64,000 nt of DNA from Klenkia sesuvii (GCF_037083825.1 NZ_JBAPLU010000001.1:62001-126000), one strand, 5' to 3'. Counted from the stretch's first letter, positions 43,064-51,777 are shown. Numbers and translations are program-made. Notes: generated from the sequence alone by a model not told the origin.

Positions 43064-43894
43064 TCACCCGGTTCGACGACCGAGCTCCACCGAGCGGTCG
43101 TGCGCGGCCTCGATGGCCGCGATCAGGGCGGCCCGCACCCCGTGCCGCTCGAGCTCGCGGATCGCAGCGATGGTCGTGCCCCCCGGACTGGTGACCGCCT
43201 CGCGCAGCTGCACGGGGTGCTCCCCCGAGTCGCGCAGCATGGTCGCCGCGCCCAGCGCGGTCTGCACGATGAGGTCGGCGGCCAGCGCCCGGGGCAGCCC
43301 CAGCAGGATCCCGGCGTCGACCATGGCCTCGACCAGGTAGAAGAAGTAGGCCGGACCGCTGCCCGACAGCGCCGTCACGGCGTCCTGCTGCTTCTCGGGC
43401 ACCCGGCGCACCTGCCCGACCGCCGACAGCAGCGCCTCGGCCTCGTCGAGGTGGGCGGGGGTGGCGTGCGCCCCCGCCGACAGCACGCTCATGCCCTCGT
43501 CGACCAGGGCCGGGGTGTTCGGCATGACGCGCACCACCGGCGTCCCGGCCGGCAGCGCGGCCTCCACACGCGCCGTGGGCACACCGGCCGCCACCGACAC
43601 GACCAGGTGATCCGGGCCGACGTGCGGAGCCAGGTCGGCCAGCAGCGCATCGACGTCCTGGGGCTTGACCGCCACCAGGACCACCCGGCACGCCGCGGCC
43701 GCGGCGGCGAGGTCCAGCGACCGCACGCCGTACGTCCCGACCAGCTCCGCGGCGCGGTCGGCGCTGCGCTCGACGACCACGATGCCCGCGGCGGCACCCG
43801 GTCGGCGGGTCAGCCCCGAGAGCAGGGCCTCCCCGATCTTGCCGCCGCCGACGAGGGCCAGTCCGGTCAACTGCAGGTCAGGTGTGCTGGTCAC
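43064..43894 (-). CDS. proC: Pyrroline-5-carboxylate reductase
   Basis: Last step of proline synthesis (276 aa): reduces pyrroline-5-carboxylate with NAD(P)H. Seen: the Rossmann VGGGKIGEALLSGL, MPNTPALV, the catalytic region SGSGPAYFFYLVEAM and the C-terminal SPGGTTIAA. The GTG is six bases from a TAGCGT box, a leaderless arrangement. Confidence 0.94.
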   Translation of the reverse strand: MTSTPDLQLTGLALVGGGKIGEALLSGLTRRPGAAAGIVVVERSADRAAELVGTYGVRSLDLAAAAAACRVVLVAVKPQDVDALLADLAPHVGPDHLVVSVAAGVPTARVEAALPAGTPVVRVMPNTPALVDEGMSVLSAGAHATPAHLDEAEALLSAVGQVRRVPEKQQDAVTALSGSGPAYFFYLVEAMVDAGILLGLPRALAADLIVQTALGAATMLRDSGEHPVQLREAVTSPGGTTIAAIRELERHGVRAALIAAIEAAHDRSVELGRRTG

Positions 43895-43928
43895 GCGCAG
43901 ACGCTAGCCGGGCACCCCGGGGGACGGG

Positions 43929-44786
43929 TCAGGTACCAGCGAGCAGACCGGCCGCCGGGACGACGACCAGCAGCGTGCCGGCGAACAGCAGCAGCACGAG
44001 CACACGCATCGGCAGCGCGCCCTGGCCGTGCCGGCCGCGCCACCACGACACCGACCCGACCATGCCCGCGATGGCCAGCGGCGCCGCCACCACCGCGACG
44101 TAGGGGAGCAGCTCCCACAGCACGGTGAACAGGTAGTAGACGCCCACCCCGACGGCCAGGGCCAGCACGAGCTCACCGACGAACCGGGCCCAGGCGAGTG
44201 CGGTCTGCCCCGTGGTGAGCGGTTCGTCGTCCTCCTCGGCCGGCAGCACGACCTTGGGGATCGGACCGGTGGAGGGCACCGGCGCCGCGCCGGACCGGGT
44301 GCCGACGGCGCCGCCCAGACCGGGCGTGCGGCCGGTGCGCAGCCCGGGGATCGCCGCGGTCGTGCCGCTCGGCTCGGGGGCGGCGGGCTGCTCGACGGTG
44401 GCCGGTTCGGGCTCGGGAGCCCGCCGCCGTCCGAAGCGCGAGCCCGACCCGGTCGCCCCCGTGGCCCCGCGCGGCGGCGGAGGTGCGGTGTCCTCGGTCC
44501 GCCGGCCGGCCACCCGGCGGTCGGCCACGCGGCGGTCGGTGTCCGGTCGTGCGGGGTCGCGCCGGGACGCGGTGTCCTCGGCCAACCGGGCGCCGGCCGG
44601 GCCCGCCCCGGCGCCCGCCCGGGCGTCCTTCTCGGCCTTCTCGGCGCGGGTCTCGTCGACGGTGCGCCGGCGGCGGGCGGGCTTGACCGGGCCCGTGGTG
44701 CCCGGCCGGGTGCCGGCCTCGGACTCCAGGCCGTGCTCCCGAAGGATCTCGGCCAGGGAGCGGACCGAGTGGTCAGCGTCGCTCAT
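43929..44786 (-). CDS. Conserved membrane protein with long disordered N-terminus
   Basis: 285 aa. The N-terminus has a short conserved start (DHSVRSLAEILREHGLE), then about 170 residues rich in Arg, Pro, Glu and Ala, and three C-terminal membrane helices (beginning FVGELVLALAVGVGVYYL). Analogous to mycobacterial Rv0497, also next to the ppx-like gene. Function unknown. The ATG overlaps the ppx stop (ATGA). Confidence 0.75.
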   Translation of the reverse strand: MSDADHSVRSLAEILREHGLESEAGTRPGTTGPVKPARRRRTVDETRAEKAEKDARAGAGAGPAGARLAEDTASRRDPARPDTDRRVADRRVAGRRTEDTAPPPPRGATGATGSGSRFGRRRAPEPEPATVEQPAAPEPSGTTAAIPGLRTGRTPGLGGAVGTRSGAAPVPSTGPIPKVVLPAEEDDEPLTTGQTALAWARFVGELVLALAVGVGVYYLFTVLWELLPYVAVVAAPLAIAGMVGSVSWWRGRHGQGALPMRVLVLLLFAGTLLVVVPAAGLLAGT

Positions 44787-45727
44787 GCGCCCTCCAAGCC
44801 GTCCAACCGCCGCAGGATGATGCCCTCGCGGAGGGCCCATGGGCAGATTGCCACGGCGGGCACCGCGACGGCCCGCATCGCGGCCCGCGCCACGACCGCG
44901 CCCGCCGGCACCTGGTGCGCGCGGTCGACCGACACGCCGTTCAGCTCGGCCAGGGCGGAGGAGTCGATGCGGGACACGAACCCGACCAGTTGCTCCAAGC
45001 CGACCGCGCTCAGCTGCCGCGGCACCCGCAGGCCGGCCGAGTAGGGCGCGGCGCCGGTGAGCCGGGCGAGGGTGCGGAAGGTCTTGGACGTCGCCGCCAC
45101 CAGGTCGGGTTCCCCGGCCGCGGCCAGTCGCCGGGCAGCGGGGGCCAGCAGCCGCGTGGCGTGCCCGTCGAGGGCGTCGAGGGCGTCGAGGTCGGGACGG
45201 CGACCGGCGTGCGCCTCGGGCAGGAACCGGCGGGTCATGCGCCCGGCGCCCAGCGGGACCGACAGCGCGACGTCGGGGTCCTCGTCGATGCCGGTGGCCA
45301 GCTCGAGCGAACCGCCACCGATGTCCAGGACCAGCAGCCGGCCAGCGCTCCACCCGAACCAGCGGCGCACCGCCAGGAAGGTCAACCGCGCCTCGTCCTC
45401 GCCGCTGAGCACCTGCAGCTCGACGCCGGTCGCCCGGGCGACCCGCTCGAGCACCTTGGCCCCGTTGGTGGCCTCCCGGATGGCCGAGGTGACGAAGGCC
45501 AGCAGCTCCTCGCACCCGGCCTCGGTGGCCACCTCGCGGGCCCGCCGCACCGCCGCCAGGAGGGCCTTCTCCCCCGCCTTGGACAGCTCGCCGTCCTCGC
45601 CCACGTGCTCGGCCAGCCGCAGGACCGACTTGTCGGAGAAGGCCGGGGTGGGGTGGGCGCCGCGGTGGGCGTCGACCACGAGCAGGTGCACGGTGTTCGA
45701 ACCGACGTCGAGCACTCCCAGCCGCAT
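44783..45727 (-). CDS. Ppx/GppA family phosphatase
   Basis: 314-aa member of the ASKHA superfamily: exopolyphosphatase or pppGpp phosphohydrolase. Phosphate-binding loops are seen in LDVGSNTVHLLV and VLDIGGGSLELATG, and the catalytic Glu lies in TSAIREATNG. At this length it lacks the C-terminal HD-like domains of E. coli Ppx, as in mycobacterial Rv0496. Located near the phosphate regulators regX3/senX3/phoU. Confidence 0.9.
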   Translation of the reverse strand: MRLGVLDVGSNTVHLLVVDAHRGAHPTPAFSDKSVLRLAEHVGEDGELSKAGEKALLAAVRRAREVATEAGCEELLAFVTSAIREATNGAKVLERVARATGVELQVLSGEDEARLTFLAVRRWFGWSAGRLLVLDIGGGSLELATGIDEDPDVALSVPLGAGRMTRRFLPEAHAGRRPDLDALDALDGHATRLLAPAARRLAAAGEPDLVAATSKTFRTLARLTGAAPYSAGLRVPRQLSAVGLEQLVGFVSRIDSSALAELNGVSVDRAHQVPAGAVVARAAMRAVAVPAVAICPWALREGIILRRLDGLEGA

Positions 45728-45784
45728 GACCGCACAGTCTGCCGGGTGCCCGGCCGGCCGGGCACACGTGGTGGACTGGACGAC

Positions 45785-46594
45785 GTGCAGGCACCGCCGG
45801 AGGAAGTCGACCCCGACCACGCCCGCGAGTGGGTCGAGTTCACCGACCCCGCCGATCCCGAGCACCGCGTGCGCGCCGACCTCACCTGGCTGACGTCGGC
45901 CTGGACCTGCGTCTTCGGGCGCGGGTGCGCCGGGGTGGTGGCCGGCCGGGCCCAGGACGGCTGCTGCAACCACGGCGCCTTCTTCACCGACACCGACGAC
46001 CTCACCCGGGTGGCCGCCGCGGTGGAGGAGCTCACCGACGCCGACTGGCAGCGTCGTCCGCAGTGGGCCACCGACTGGACCGAGCCCGACACCCTGGACG
46101 AACCCGGCGAGGACGGCGCGACCGAGGCCGCGCTGCGCACCCGGGTCGTCGACGGCGTCTGCGTCTTCAACAACCGGCCCGACTTCCCCGGGGGCGGCGG
46201 GTGCGCCCTGCACGCCCTGGCGCTGCGCACCGGGCGGCACCCGCTGGAGACCAAGCCCGACGTCTGCTGGCAGCTGCCCGTGCGCCGGGAGCAGGAGTGG
46301 GTCGACCGCCCCGACGACACCCGCGTGCTGGTCAGCTCGATCGGCGAGTTCGACCGCCGGGGGTGGGGCCCCGGCGGGCACGACCTGCACTGGTGGTGCA
46401 CCGGGTCCCCGGTCGCCCACGTCGCCGCCGAACCACTGGTGGACACCTACGCGGCCGAGCTGACCGAGCTGCTGGGCGCCCCGGCGTACGCCGAGCTACG
46501 CCGGCTGGCCCGCGAGCGGCTCGACCTGGGACTCGTGGCCCCCCACCCGGCCAGCCCGGTGCCCGTCCAGCTGCACCGGCGCCGGCCCGGCTGA
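45785..46594 (+). CDS. Conserved cysteine-rich protein, Rv0495c-like
   Basis: 269 aa with about ten Cys in conserved-looking clusters: WTCVFGRGCAG, DGCCNHGAFF, GVCVFNN, GGGGCALH, DVCWQLP and HWWCTG. Such spacing suggests a bound metal or Fe-S cluster, loosely like YkgJ-type proteins. Divergent from ppx with 57 bases between starts, as Rv0495c and Rv0496 in mycobacteria. No function is established. The GTG at 45785 is chosen from the family-like start and position. Confidence 0.75.
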   Translation: MQAPPEEVDPDHAREWVEFTDPADPEHRVRADLTWLTSAWTCVFGRGCAGVVAGRAQDGCCNHGAFFTDTDDLTRVAAAVEELTDADWQRRPQWATDWTEPDTLDEPGEDGATEAALRTRVVDGVCVFNNRPDFPGGGGCALHALALRTGRHPLETKPDVCWQLPVRREQEWVDRPDDTRVLVSSIGEFDRRGWGPGGHDLHWWCTGSPVAHVAAEPLVDTYAAELTELLGAPAYAELRRLARERLDLGLVAPHPASPVPVQLHRRRPG

Positions 46595-46606
46595 CGCACC
46601 GCCCGG

Positions 46607-46790
46607 CGCCGCTGCGGGGGTCGCCGCGAAGGTGCGGCGCCACTCGCGCGGGGCGACCCCGCGACGGCGGACGACGTGCCCGTGCGGAGGGACCCACGTC
46701 TACCTGATCGGTCGGCGCATCGAGGAGGCCCGGGCCCGGCTGGCCGCTGCCGATTGCGTCCAGCGCGCGGACCACGCCGTCCCGGCGTAG
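46607..46790. pseudogene. Possible relics of an AraC-type regulator
   Basis: On the minus strand 46607-46685 reads RRRGVAPREWRRTFAATPA, like the C-terminal end of AraC-family helix-turn-helix domains. On the plus strand 46699-46762 reads YLIGRRIEEARARLAAAD, like the start of the same domain. The two pieces face opposite ways and neither has a start or a full domain, so they would be inverted debris. Short matches in such GC-rich DNA can be chance. Confidence 0.3.
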
Positions 46791-46800
46791 CTTCGAACAC

Positions 46801-47028
46801 ATGAGCGACGCAGACGCCCCCGTGAACTCCGGCCAGCCCGGCGACCCCACCGCCGAGAAGGACCCGCACGACTGGGTGACCGGCGACGAACCGGCCACCG
46901 GCGCGCAGAAGAGCTACCTGTCCACGCTGGCGCAGCAGGCCGGCGAGGAGGTCCCCGAGGACATCAGCAAGGCCGACGCCTCGATCAAGATCGAGGAGCT
47001 CCAGGACGAGACCGGCCGCGGCAAGTGA
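46801..47028 (+). CDS. DUF3072 domain protein
   Basis: 75-aa acidic protein. The conserved segment is WVTGDEPATGAQKSYLSTLAQQAGE followed by EVPEDISKADASIKIEELQ, matching DUF3072, an uncharacterised family of small actinobacterial and other bacterial proteins. A TAGCTT box seven bases before the ATG suggests leaderless expression. It ends 3 bases before a strong hairpin. Confidence 0.85.
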   Translation: MSDADAPVNSGQPGDPTAEKDPHDWVTGDEPATGAQKSYLSTLAQQAGEEVPEDISKADASIKIEELQDETGRGK

Positions 47029-47030
47029 GC

Positions 47031-47061
47031 CCGGGGGCCCCGCCGTCGGCGGGGCCCCCGG
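47031..47061. terminator. Strong bidirectional hairpin between DUF3072 and regX3
   Basis: Perfect 14-bp stem (CCGGGGGCCCCGCC with its complement) and a 3-base loop, placed between two convergent stop codons. It can terminate both transcripts. No U-tract, as usual for actinobacteria. Confidence 0.75.
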
Positions 47062-47742
47062 TCACGACTCGAACTTGTAGCCCAGCCCCCGGACGGTCAC
47101 CAACCACTTGGGGGTGGCCGGGTCGGGCTCGATCTTGGCCCGCAACCGCTTCACGTGGACGTCGAGGGTCTTGGTGTCGCCCACGTAGTCCGACCCCCAC
47201 ACCCGGTCGATGAGCTGCCCGCGGGTCAGCACCCGGCCGGCGTTGCGCAGCAGCAGCTCGAGGAGGTCGAACTCCTTCAGCGGGAGCGGCACCGTCTCGC
47301 CGTCGACGGACACGGTGTGCCGCTCGACGTCCATGCGCACCGGGCCCGCGGCCAGGGTGGCCTCCGAGGGCAGGTCGGCGTCGCTGCCCCGGCGCAGCAC
47401 TGCGCGGATGCGGGCCAGGAGCTCGCGCGCCGAGTAGGGCTTGGTGACGTAGTCGTCGGCACCCAGCTCCAGGCCCACGACCTTGTCGATCTCGGTGTCC
47501 TTGGCCGTGAGCATGATGATCGGCACCGCGCTGCGGGCGCGCAGGGTGCGGCACACCTCGGTGCCCGACAGGCCCGGCAGCATGAGGTCCAGCAGCACGA
47601 TGTCGGCCCCGCCCCGGTCGAACTCGGCCAACGCGTCGATGCCGTTGCCGGCCACGACGGCCTCGTAGCCCTCACGGCGCAGCATGTAGGACAGCGCGTC
47701 GGAGAAGGACTCCTCGTCCTCCACGACCAGCACTCGGGTCAT
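47062..47742 (-). CDS. regX3: Phosphate-response regulator RegX3
   Basis: OmpR/PhoB-type response regulator (226 aa). Receiver domain with VVEDEES, the phosphoacceptor Asp52 in VLLDLMLPG and conserved Lys in YVTKPYS; C-terminal winged helix with DTKTLDVHVKRLRAKI. It activates phosphate-scavenging genes when SenX3 signals phosphate limitation. ATG overlaps the senX3 stop (ATGA). Confidence 0.93.
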   Translation of the reverse strand: MTRVLVVEDEESFSDALSYMLRREGYEAVVAGNGIDALAEFDRGGADIVLLDLMLPGLSGTEVCRTLRARSAVPIIMLTAKDTEIDKVVGLELGADDYVTKPYSARELLARIRAVLRRGSDADLPSEATLAAGPVRMDVERHTVSVDGETVPLPLKEFDLLELLLRNAGRVLTRGQLIDRVWGSDYVGDTKTLDVHVKRLRAKIEPDPATPKWLVTVRGLGYKFES

Positions 47743-49013
47743 GACCGTCCTCTCTGGACATCGGTCTCGGCGACGGCTGCGCGCAGCGCGTCGACACGGT
47801 CGCGGGGAGGACCCGCGGGGTCGGAGGCGGGGCCGGGGACGTCGGCGGTGGGGGCCAGCGGGATGCGCAGCGTGAACGTCGACCCCAGGCCCTCCTCGCT
47901 CCAGACGGCCACCGACCCGCCGTGGTTGGTGGCCACGTGCTTGACGATGGCCAGGCCCAGGCCGGTGCCGCCGGTCGCGCTCGCCCGCGACTGGTCGACC
48001 CGGTAGAAGCGCTCGAACACCCGCGCCCGGTCGGCCCGGGGGATGCCGATGCCCGAGTCGGTCACCGCGATCTCGGCGAACCCCTCACGCGCCCGGGTCC
48101 CGACGGCGATCTTGGTGGAGTCCGGCGAGTAGGTGACCGCGTTGGCCAGCAGGTTGGTGACGGCGGTGGCCAGCTGCGCCTCCACGCCGAGGACCACCAG
48201 GTCGTCCTGCTCGCCCACGGCCAGCTCGATGCCCTTGGCGGCGGCCGCCAGCCGCGTGCGGTCGACCGCCTCGGCCACCACGTCGTGCACCAGCACGGGC
48301 TCCAGCTCGGGCAACGGCTCGGCACCCTGCAGGCGGGACAGGTCGATGAGCTCGCGCACCAGCCGGGACAGCCGGTCGGACTCGTGCACCATGCGGGCGG
48401 CGAACCGCTGCACCGTCTCGGGGTCGTCGGCGGCGCCCTGGGTGGCCTCCGCCAGCAGCGCGAGCGCCCCGACCGGCGTCTTCAGCTCGTGCCCGACGTT
48501 GGCGACGAAGTCGCGCCGCACGGCCTCGACCCGGCGGGCCTCGGTGACGTCCTGCAGCACGAGGGCCACGGGCCCGGGTTCGTGCGCGGCGCCGCCCTGC
48601 ACGCGCAGCCCGTGCACGCCCACCATGCGGGGACCGGTGCCCACCAGGTCGGCGGGCAGCTGCACGTCCGCGCGCCGGGGCCCGGCCCGCCGCACCTCGT
48701 GGGCCACCGCAGCCAGGCCGGGCACCAGCAGCCGCGGCCCGCGCAGGATGCCCATCGCGCGGGCGGCCGGGTTGGCCAGCAGGACCGAGTCGTGCACGTC
48801 GAGCAGCACCACCGCCGGGTCCATGAGGTCCAGCAGCCGGCGGGCCAGCACCGCCTCGTCCTCGACCCGGGTGGGCGCACCCGGCAACGAGGTCGGCACG
48901 AAGGTGCCGTCCTCGATCGAGGACGACGGCTGCCCGGTGCGGAACCGGACGACGAGGGCGCCGGCCACACCGCCCAGGACGAGGCCGAGCACCAGCCACA
49001 GGAGCGGGAGCAC
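47739..49013 (-). CDS. senX3: Sensor histidine kinase SenX3
   Basis: 424-aa membrane kinase with one N-terminal helix (LLWLVLGLVLGGVAGAL), a PAS-like sensor (about 60-165), the phosphohistidine in NVGHELKTPVGAL and ATPase motifs NLLANAVTYS, DSGIGIP and GGTGLGLAI. It works with PhoU and the Pst transporter to control RegX3. A TAGCAT box seven bases before GTG 49013 suggests a leaderless start; an in-frame GTG at 49061 is an alternative. Confidence 0.93.
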   Translation of the reverse strand: MLPLLWLVLGLVLGGVAGALVVRFRTGQPSSSIEDGTFVPTSLPGAPTRVEDEAVLARRLLDLMDPAVVLLDVHDSVLLANPAARAMGILRGPRLLVPGLAAVAHEVRRAGPRRADVQLPADLVGTGPRMVGVHGLRVQGGAAHEPGPVALVLQDVTEARRVEAVRRDFVANVGHELKTPVGALALLAEATQGAADDPETVQRFAARMVHESDRLSRLVRELIDLSRLQGAEPLPELEPVLVHDVVAEAVDRTRLAAAAKGIELAVGEQDDLVVLGVEAQLATAVTNLLANAVTYSPDSTKIAVGTRAREGFAEIAVTDSGIGIPRADRARVFERFYRVDQSRASATGGTGLGLAIVKHVATNHGGSVAVWSEEGLGSTFTLRIPLAPTADVPGPASDPAGPPRDRVDALRAAVAETDVQRGRS

Positions 49014-49086
49014 GGCGCCGATGCTAGGCCGACCGGGGGACGGTTCCCGGCCTCCGCCCACGGGATCACCCCTCGGGGGAACCAGT

Positions 49087-49119
49087 GTTCACGGCCCGGT
49101 GTCCGGCCGTTCACCTGCG
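49087..49119. promoter_or_regulatory. PHO box between senX3 and phoU
   Basis: Three direct 11-bp units: GTTCACGGCCC, GGTGTCCGGCC and GTTCACCTGCG. Two perfect GTTCAC cores are 22 bases apart, with a degraded unit between. This fits the 11-bp direct-repeat PHO box bound by PhoP/RegX3-type regulators. It is placed to serve senX3-regX3 (minus), phoU (plus) or both. Confidence 0.65.
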
Positions 49120-49251
49120 CGACCCGGCACGGGACCGGCCCGAAAACTACGCTGCTGTGCGGACGCCCGAGCCGCAACCGCACCCGGGTTGCGCCGCGTC
49201 ACCGTCGACATCCGCACCCGCCCACCCGGGTGCGCACACTGGAGGAGCACC

Positions 49252-49917
49252 GTGCGCGACACCTACCGCGAAGAACTGGACGACATCACCACCTCCCTGG
49301 TGGAGATGACCAACACGGTCGGCTCGGCCATGAGCAAGGCCACCACCGCGCTGCTGGACGCCGACGTCGCCCTCGCCGACCTCGTCATCGCCGGGGACGC
49401 CCACATCGACGCCGTCCGCGAGAGCGTCGACGAGCGGTGCTTCACCCTGCTCGCCCGCCAGGCCCCCGTCGCCACCGACCTGCGCTCGGTCACCACCGCC
49501 ATGGCCACCGTGCAGGACCTCGAGCGCATGGGCGACCTGGCCCAGCACATCGCCAAGGTCGCCCGCATGCGCTTCCCCGACCACGCGGTGCCCCAGGAGG
49601 TGCGCCCGGTCTTCCTGGACATGGGCCACACCGCCGAGAGCCTCGTCGCGCAGGCCGGCACCATCATCGCCAAGCGGGACATCGAGGCCGCCGCCCAGCT
49701 CGAGGCCGACGACGACCTGATGGACCGCAACCACCAGCAGCTGTTCCGCGAGCTGCTCAGCGACGAGTGGCCGCACGGCATCCAGTCGGCCATCGACATC
49801 ACCCTGCTGGGCCGCTACTACGAGCGCTTCGCCGACCACGCGGTCAGCGTCGCGCGCCGGGTGGTCTACCTGGTCACCGGCGAGCGCCCCTCGCCCGTGG
49901 TCGCCGCCGCCAGCTGA
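49252..49917 (+). CDS. phoU: Phosphate transport system regulatory protein PhoU
   Basis: 221-aa all-helical PhoU protein with two copies of the three-helix PhoU repeat. Each has an acidic metal-binding segment: RSVTTAMATVQDLERMGDLAQHI in the first and SAIDITLLGRYYERFADHAV in the second, shown here as partial motifs ERMGD and ERFADH. It couples Pst transport to SenX3 activity. GGAGGAG lies four bases before the GTG. Confidence 0.94.
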   Translation: MRDTYREELDDITTSLVEMTNTVGSAMSKATTALLDADVALADLVIAGDAHIDAVRESVDERCFTLLARQAPVATDLRSVTTAMATVQDLERMGDLAQHIAKVARMRFPDHAVPQEVRPVFLDMGHTAESLVAQAGTIIAKRDIEAAAQLEADDDLMDRNHQQLFRELLSDEWPHGIQSAIDITLLGRYYERFADHAVSVARRVVYLVTGERPSPVVAAAS

Positions 49918-49949
49918 GGCTGTGCGCATCGCGATCCTCCGGATCGCAC

Positions 49950-49986
49950 GAGAAGGGCCCCGGGACGTCGTCCCGGGGCCCTTCTC
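49950..49986. terminator. Strong hairpin after phoU
   Basis: A perfect 16-bp stem starting GAGAAGGGCCCCGGGA with a 5-base loop, followed by a T-containing tail. A smaller stem (GCGATCC / GGATCGC, 49931-49947) precedes it. Located between the convergent phoU and gpm genes; likely bidirectional. Confidence 0.85.
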
Positions 49987-49999
49987 GTCACTCGGTGCT

Positions 50000-50061
50000 G
50001 GAACGGCCCCGTCGCAGGGTCCCGCCGCGAGCTTGCTCGTGGTGGGGGGCGACGGGGTCCT
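50000..50061. repeat. Stop-adjacent palindromic element, copy C
   Basis: Clearest of the four copies. CCCCGTCGC near the start pairs with GCGACGGGG near the end, and an inner GCGAGC/GCTCG stem lies between. GGGGTCCT abuts the gpm TGA. It follows the phoU hairpin by 13 bases, so two structured elements stand in tandem. Confidence 0.7.
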
Positions 50062-50820
50062 TCACTTCTTGCCCTGGTTGGCCACTGCCTTGATGGCCTC
50101 GGCGGCGGCCTCGGGGTCGAGGTACTGGCCGCCGGGGTTGGTCGGGCGGAGGTCGTCGTCCAGGTCGTAGCGCAGCGGGACGCCGGTGGGGATGTTCAGG
50201 CCCACCACCTCGTCGTCGCCCATGCCGTCGAGGTGCTTGACCAGCGCCCGCAGGCTGTTGCCGTGCGCGGTGACCAGCACCGTCCGCCCGGCGCGCAGGT
50301 CGGGCACGATCGAGTCGTACCAGTAGGGCAGCATCCGGACGACGACGTCGGCCAGGCACTCGGTGGCCGGGCGGGCCTCCGGGGGCAGGAAGGCGTAGCG
50401 CGGGTCGGCGTCCTGGCTGTACTCGTCGGCCGGGTCGATCGGCGGCGGCGGGGTGGCGTAGCTGCGCCGCCAGGTCATGAACTGCTCCTCGCCGTACTCG
50501 GCGAGCGTGGCGGCCTTGTCCTTGCCCTGCAGGGCCCCGTAGTGCCGCTCGTTGAGCCGCCACGAGCGCGTGACCGGGATCCACTGCCGGTCGGCCGCGG
50601 CCAGCGCCAGCTCTGCGGTGGTGATGGCCCGCTTGAGCAGCGAGGTGTGCAGGACGTCGGGCAGCAGCCCCTCGGCCTTCAGCAGCTCACCGCCCCGGGT
50701 CGCCTCCGCGCGGCCCTTGTCCGACAGCGGGACGTCGACCCAGCCGGTGAAGAGGTTGGCCTTGTTCCACTCGCTCTCGCCGTGGCGGAGGAGCACCAGA
50801 GTTCCGGTCACGGCGTCCAT
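50062..50820 (-). CDS. gpmA: 2,3-bisphosphoglycerate-dependent phosphoglycerate mutase
   Basis: Glycolytic enzyme (252 aa) interconverting 3- and 2-phosphoglycerate. Seen: the phosphohistidine LLRHGESEWN, FTGWVDVPLS, the LNERHYGALQG block and the second histidine in VTAHGNSLRALV. Same neighbourhood (gpm near senX3-regX3 and mshA) as mycobacterial Rv0489. Confidence 0.95.
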   Translation of the reverse strand: MDAVTGTLVLLRHGESEWNKANLFTGWVDVPLSDKGRAEATRGGELLKAEGLLPDVLHTSLLKRAITTAELALAAADRQWIPVTRSWRLNERHYGALQGKDKAATLAEYGEEQFMTWRRSYATPPPPIDPADEYSQDADPRYAFLPPEARPATECLADVVVRMLPYWYDSIVPDLRAGRTVLVTAHGNSLRALVKHLDGMGDDEVVGLNIPTGVPLRYDLDDDLRPTNPGGQYLDPEAAAEAIKAVANQGKK

Positions 50821-50833
50821 CCTGCCCGACGGG

Positions 50834-51133
50834 TCACCCGGTCAGCAGGGGCCAGGTCAGCCAGAGCTCGAACAGCAGCGGGGGCACCAGCCCGGCCAGC
50901 AGCCAGGGGCTGCGCACCCGCCGTCCGGTGCTCCACCGGACCACCGCGGCCACGCCCACGCACAGCCCGGCGCCGGCCAGCCCCCACCCGAGGGCCGCGG
51001 GCACGTCCGCGGTGAAGAACTGCGCGATGGCCAGCTGCACGGCGCACACCAGCAGCGGGTAGACCAGGGCCGTCGCCAGCACCACCCCGGTCAGGGCACG
51101 GGTGCGGCTGCGCAGCTCGGTCTCGTCGGCCAT
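50834..51133 (-). CDS. Small membrane protein
   Basis: 99 aa with three predicted helices (starting GVVLATALVYPLLVCAVQLA, LGWGLAGAGLCVGVAAVV and PWLLAGLVPPLLFELWL) and a short charged N-terminus (MADETELRSRTR). Not recognised as a named family. It lies between gpm and a conserved hypothetical gene on the same strand. Confidence 0.65.
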   Translation of the reverse strand: MADETELRSRTRALTGVVLATALVYPLLVCAVQLAIAQFFTADVPAALGWGLAGAGLCVGVAAVVRWSTGRRVRSPWLLAGLVPPLLFELWLTWPLLTG

Positions 51134-51153
51134 CGTGGTCGTCGGCGCCGGGC

Positions 51154-51777
51154 TCAGGTGAGCGTGCCGGCCCGCCACCGCCGGGCGGCGGCGCCCAGCT
51201 GGTCGGCCGTGCGGGCCAGCGCGGACCCACCCCGGGTGACCCGGTCGGCGGAGTCGGGGTCGGACTCGTCGAGGTCGTCGGCGCGCGCCGCGCGGCCGCC
51301 GGCCACGACCCAGCAGAAGGCGGCGGCCCGGTCGAGCGCGACGTCGAGGTCGCCCTCGAACACACCGGTGAGGACGGCGTCGGCGAGGTCGCGCACGCCG
51401 TCGGGCCCGGGCGGGTCGGCGAGGCCCGCGACGACCTCGCGGGGCAGCACCCTCCCCTGACCGGCCTCGAACTCGCGGGCGGCGGCCACCGGGTCGCGCT
51501 GCACCCAGGCGCGCAGCAGGTACAGCCGCCACAGCGCGCCGGGCAGCGAGATGGCCGGGGCGTCGGCCCACAGCTCGGCCAGTTCGTCGAGGCCCTGGTC
51601 GTCGGCGAGGGTCACCAGGCGCCGGGTCACCTCGGGGTCGTCGGTCGCGCGGGCTCGGTCGACCAGCGCGTAGGCCACCCCGCGGGCGGCCTCGGTGGTG
51701 GCGATGGGGTCCACCTCCCCGGCCAGGTGCGCGCCGATGGAGGCACGCAGCAGGGGGCGGCGGTTGCGGCCGGCCAT
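51154..51777 (-). CDS. Conserved actinobacterial protein of unknown function
   Basis: 207 aa, soluble, mainly helical by eye, with a basic start (AGRNRRPLLRASIGAHLAGE) and recurring Asp/Arg/Ala patterns (LVTLADDQGLDELAELWAD). No catalytic motif, signal peptide or membrane helix is evident. The ATG at 51777 is chosen; an in-frame start slightly upstream (VTDEEDP) is possible. Confidence 0.65.
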   Translation of the reverse strand: MAGRNRRPLLRASIGAHLAGEVDPIATTEAARGVAYALVDRARATDDPEVTRRLVTLADDQGLDELAELWADAPAISLPGALWRLYLLRAWVQRDPVAAAREFEAGQGRVLPREVVAGLADPPGPDGVRDLADAVLTGVFEGDLDVALDRAAAFCWVVAGGRAARADDLDESDPDSADRVTRGGSALARTADQLGAAARRWRAGTLT

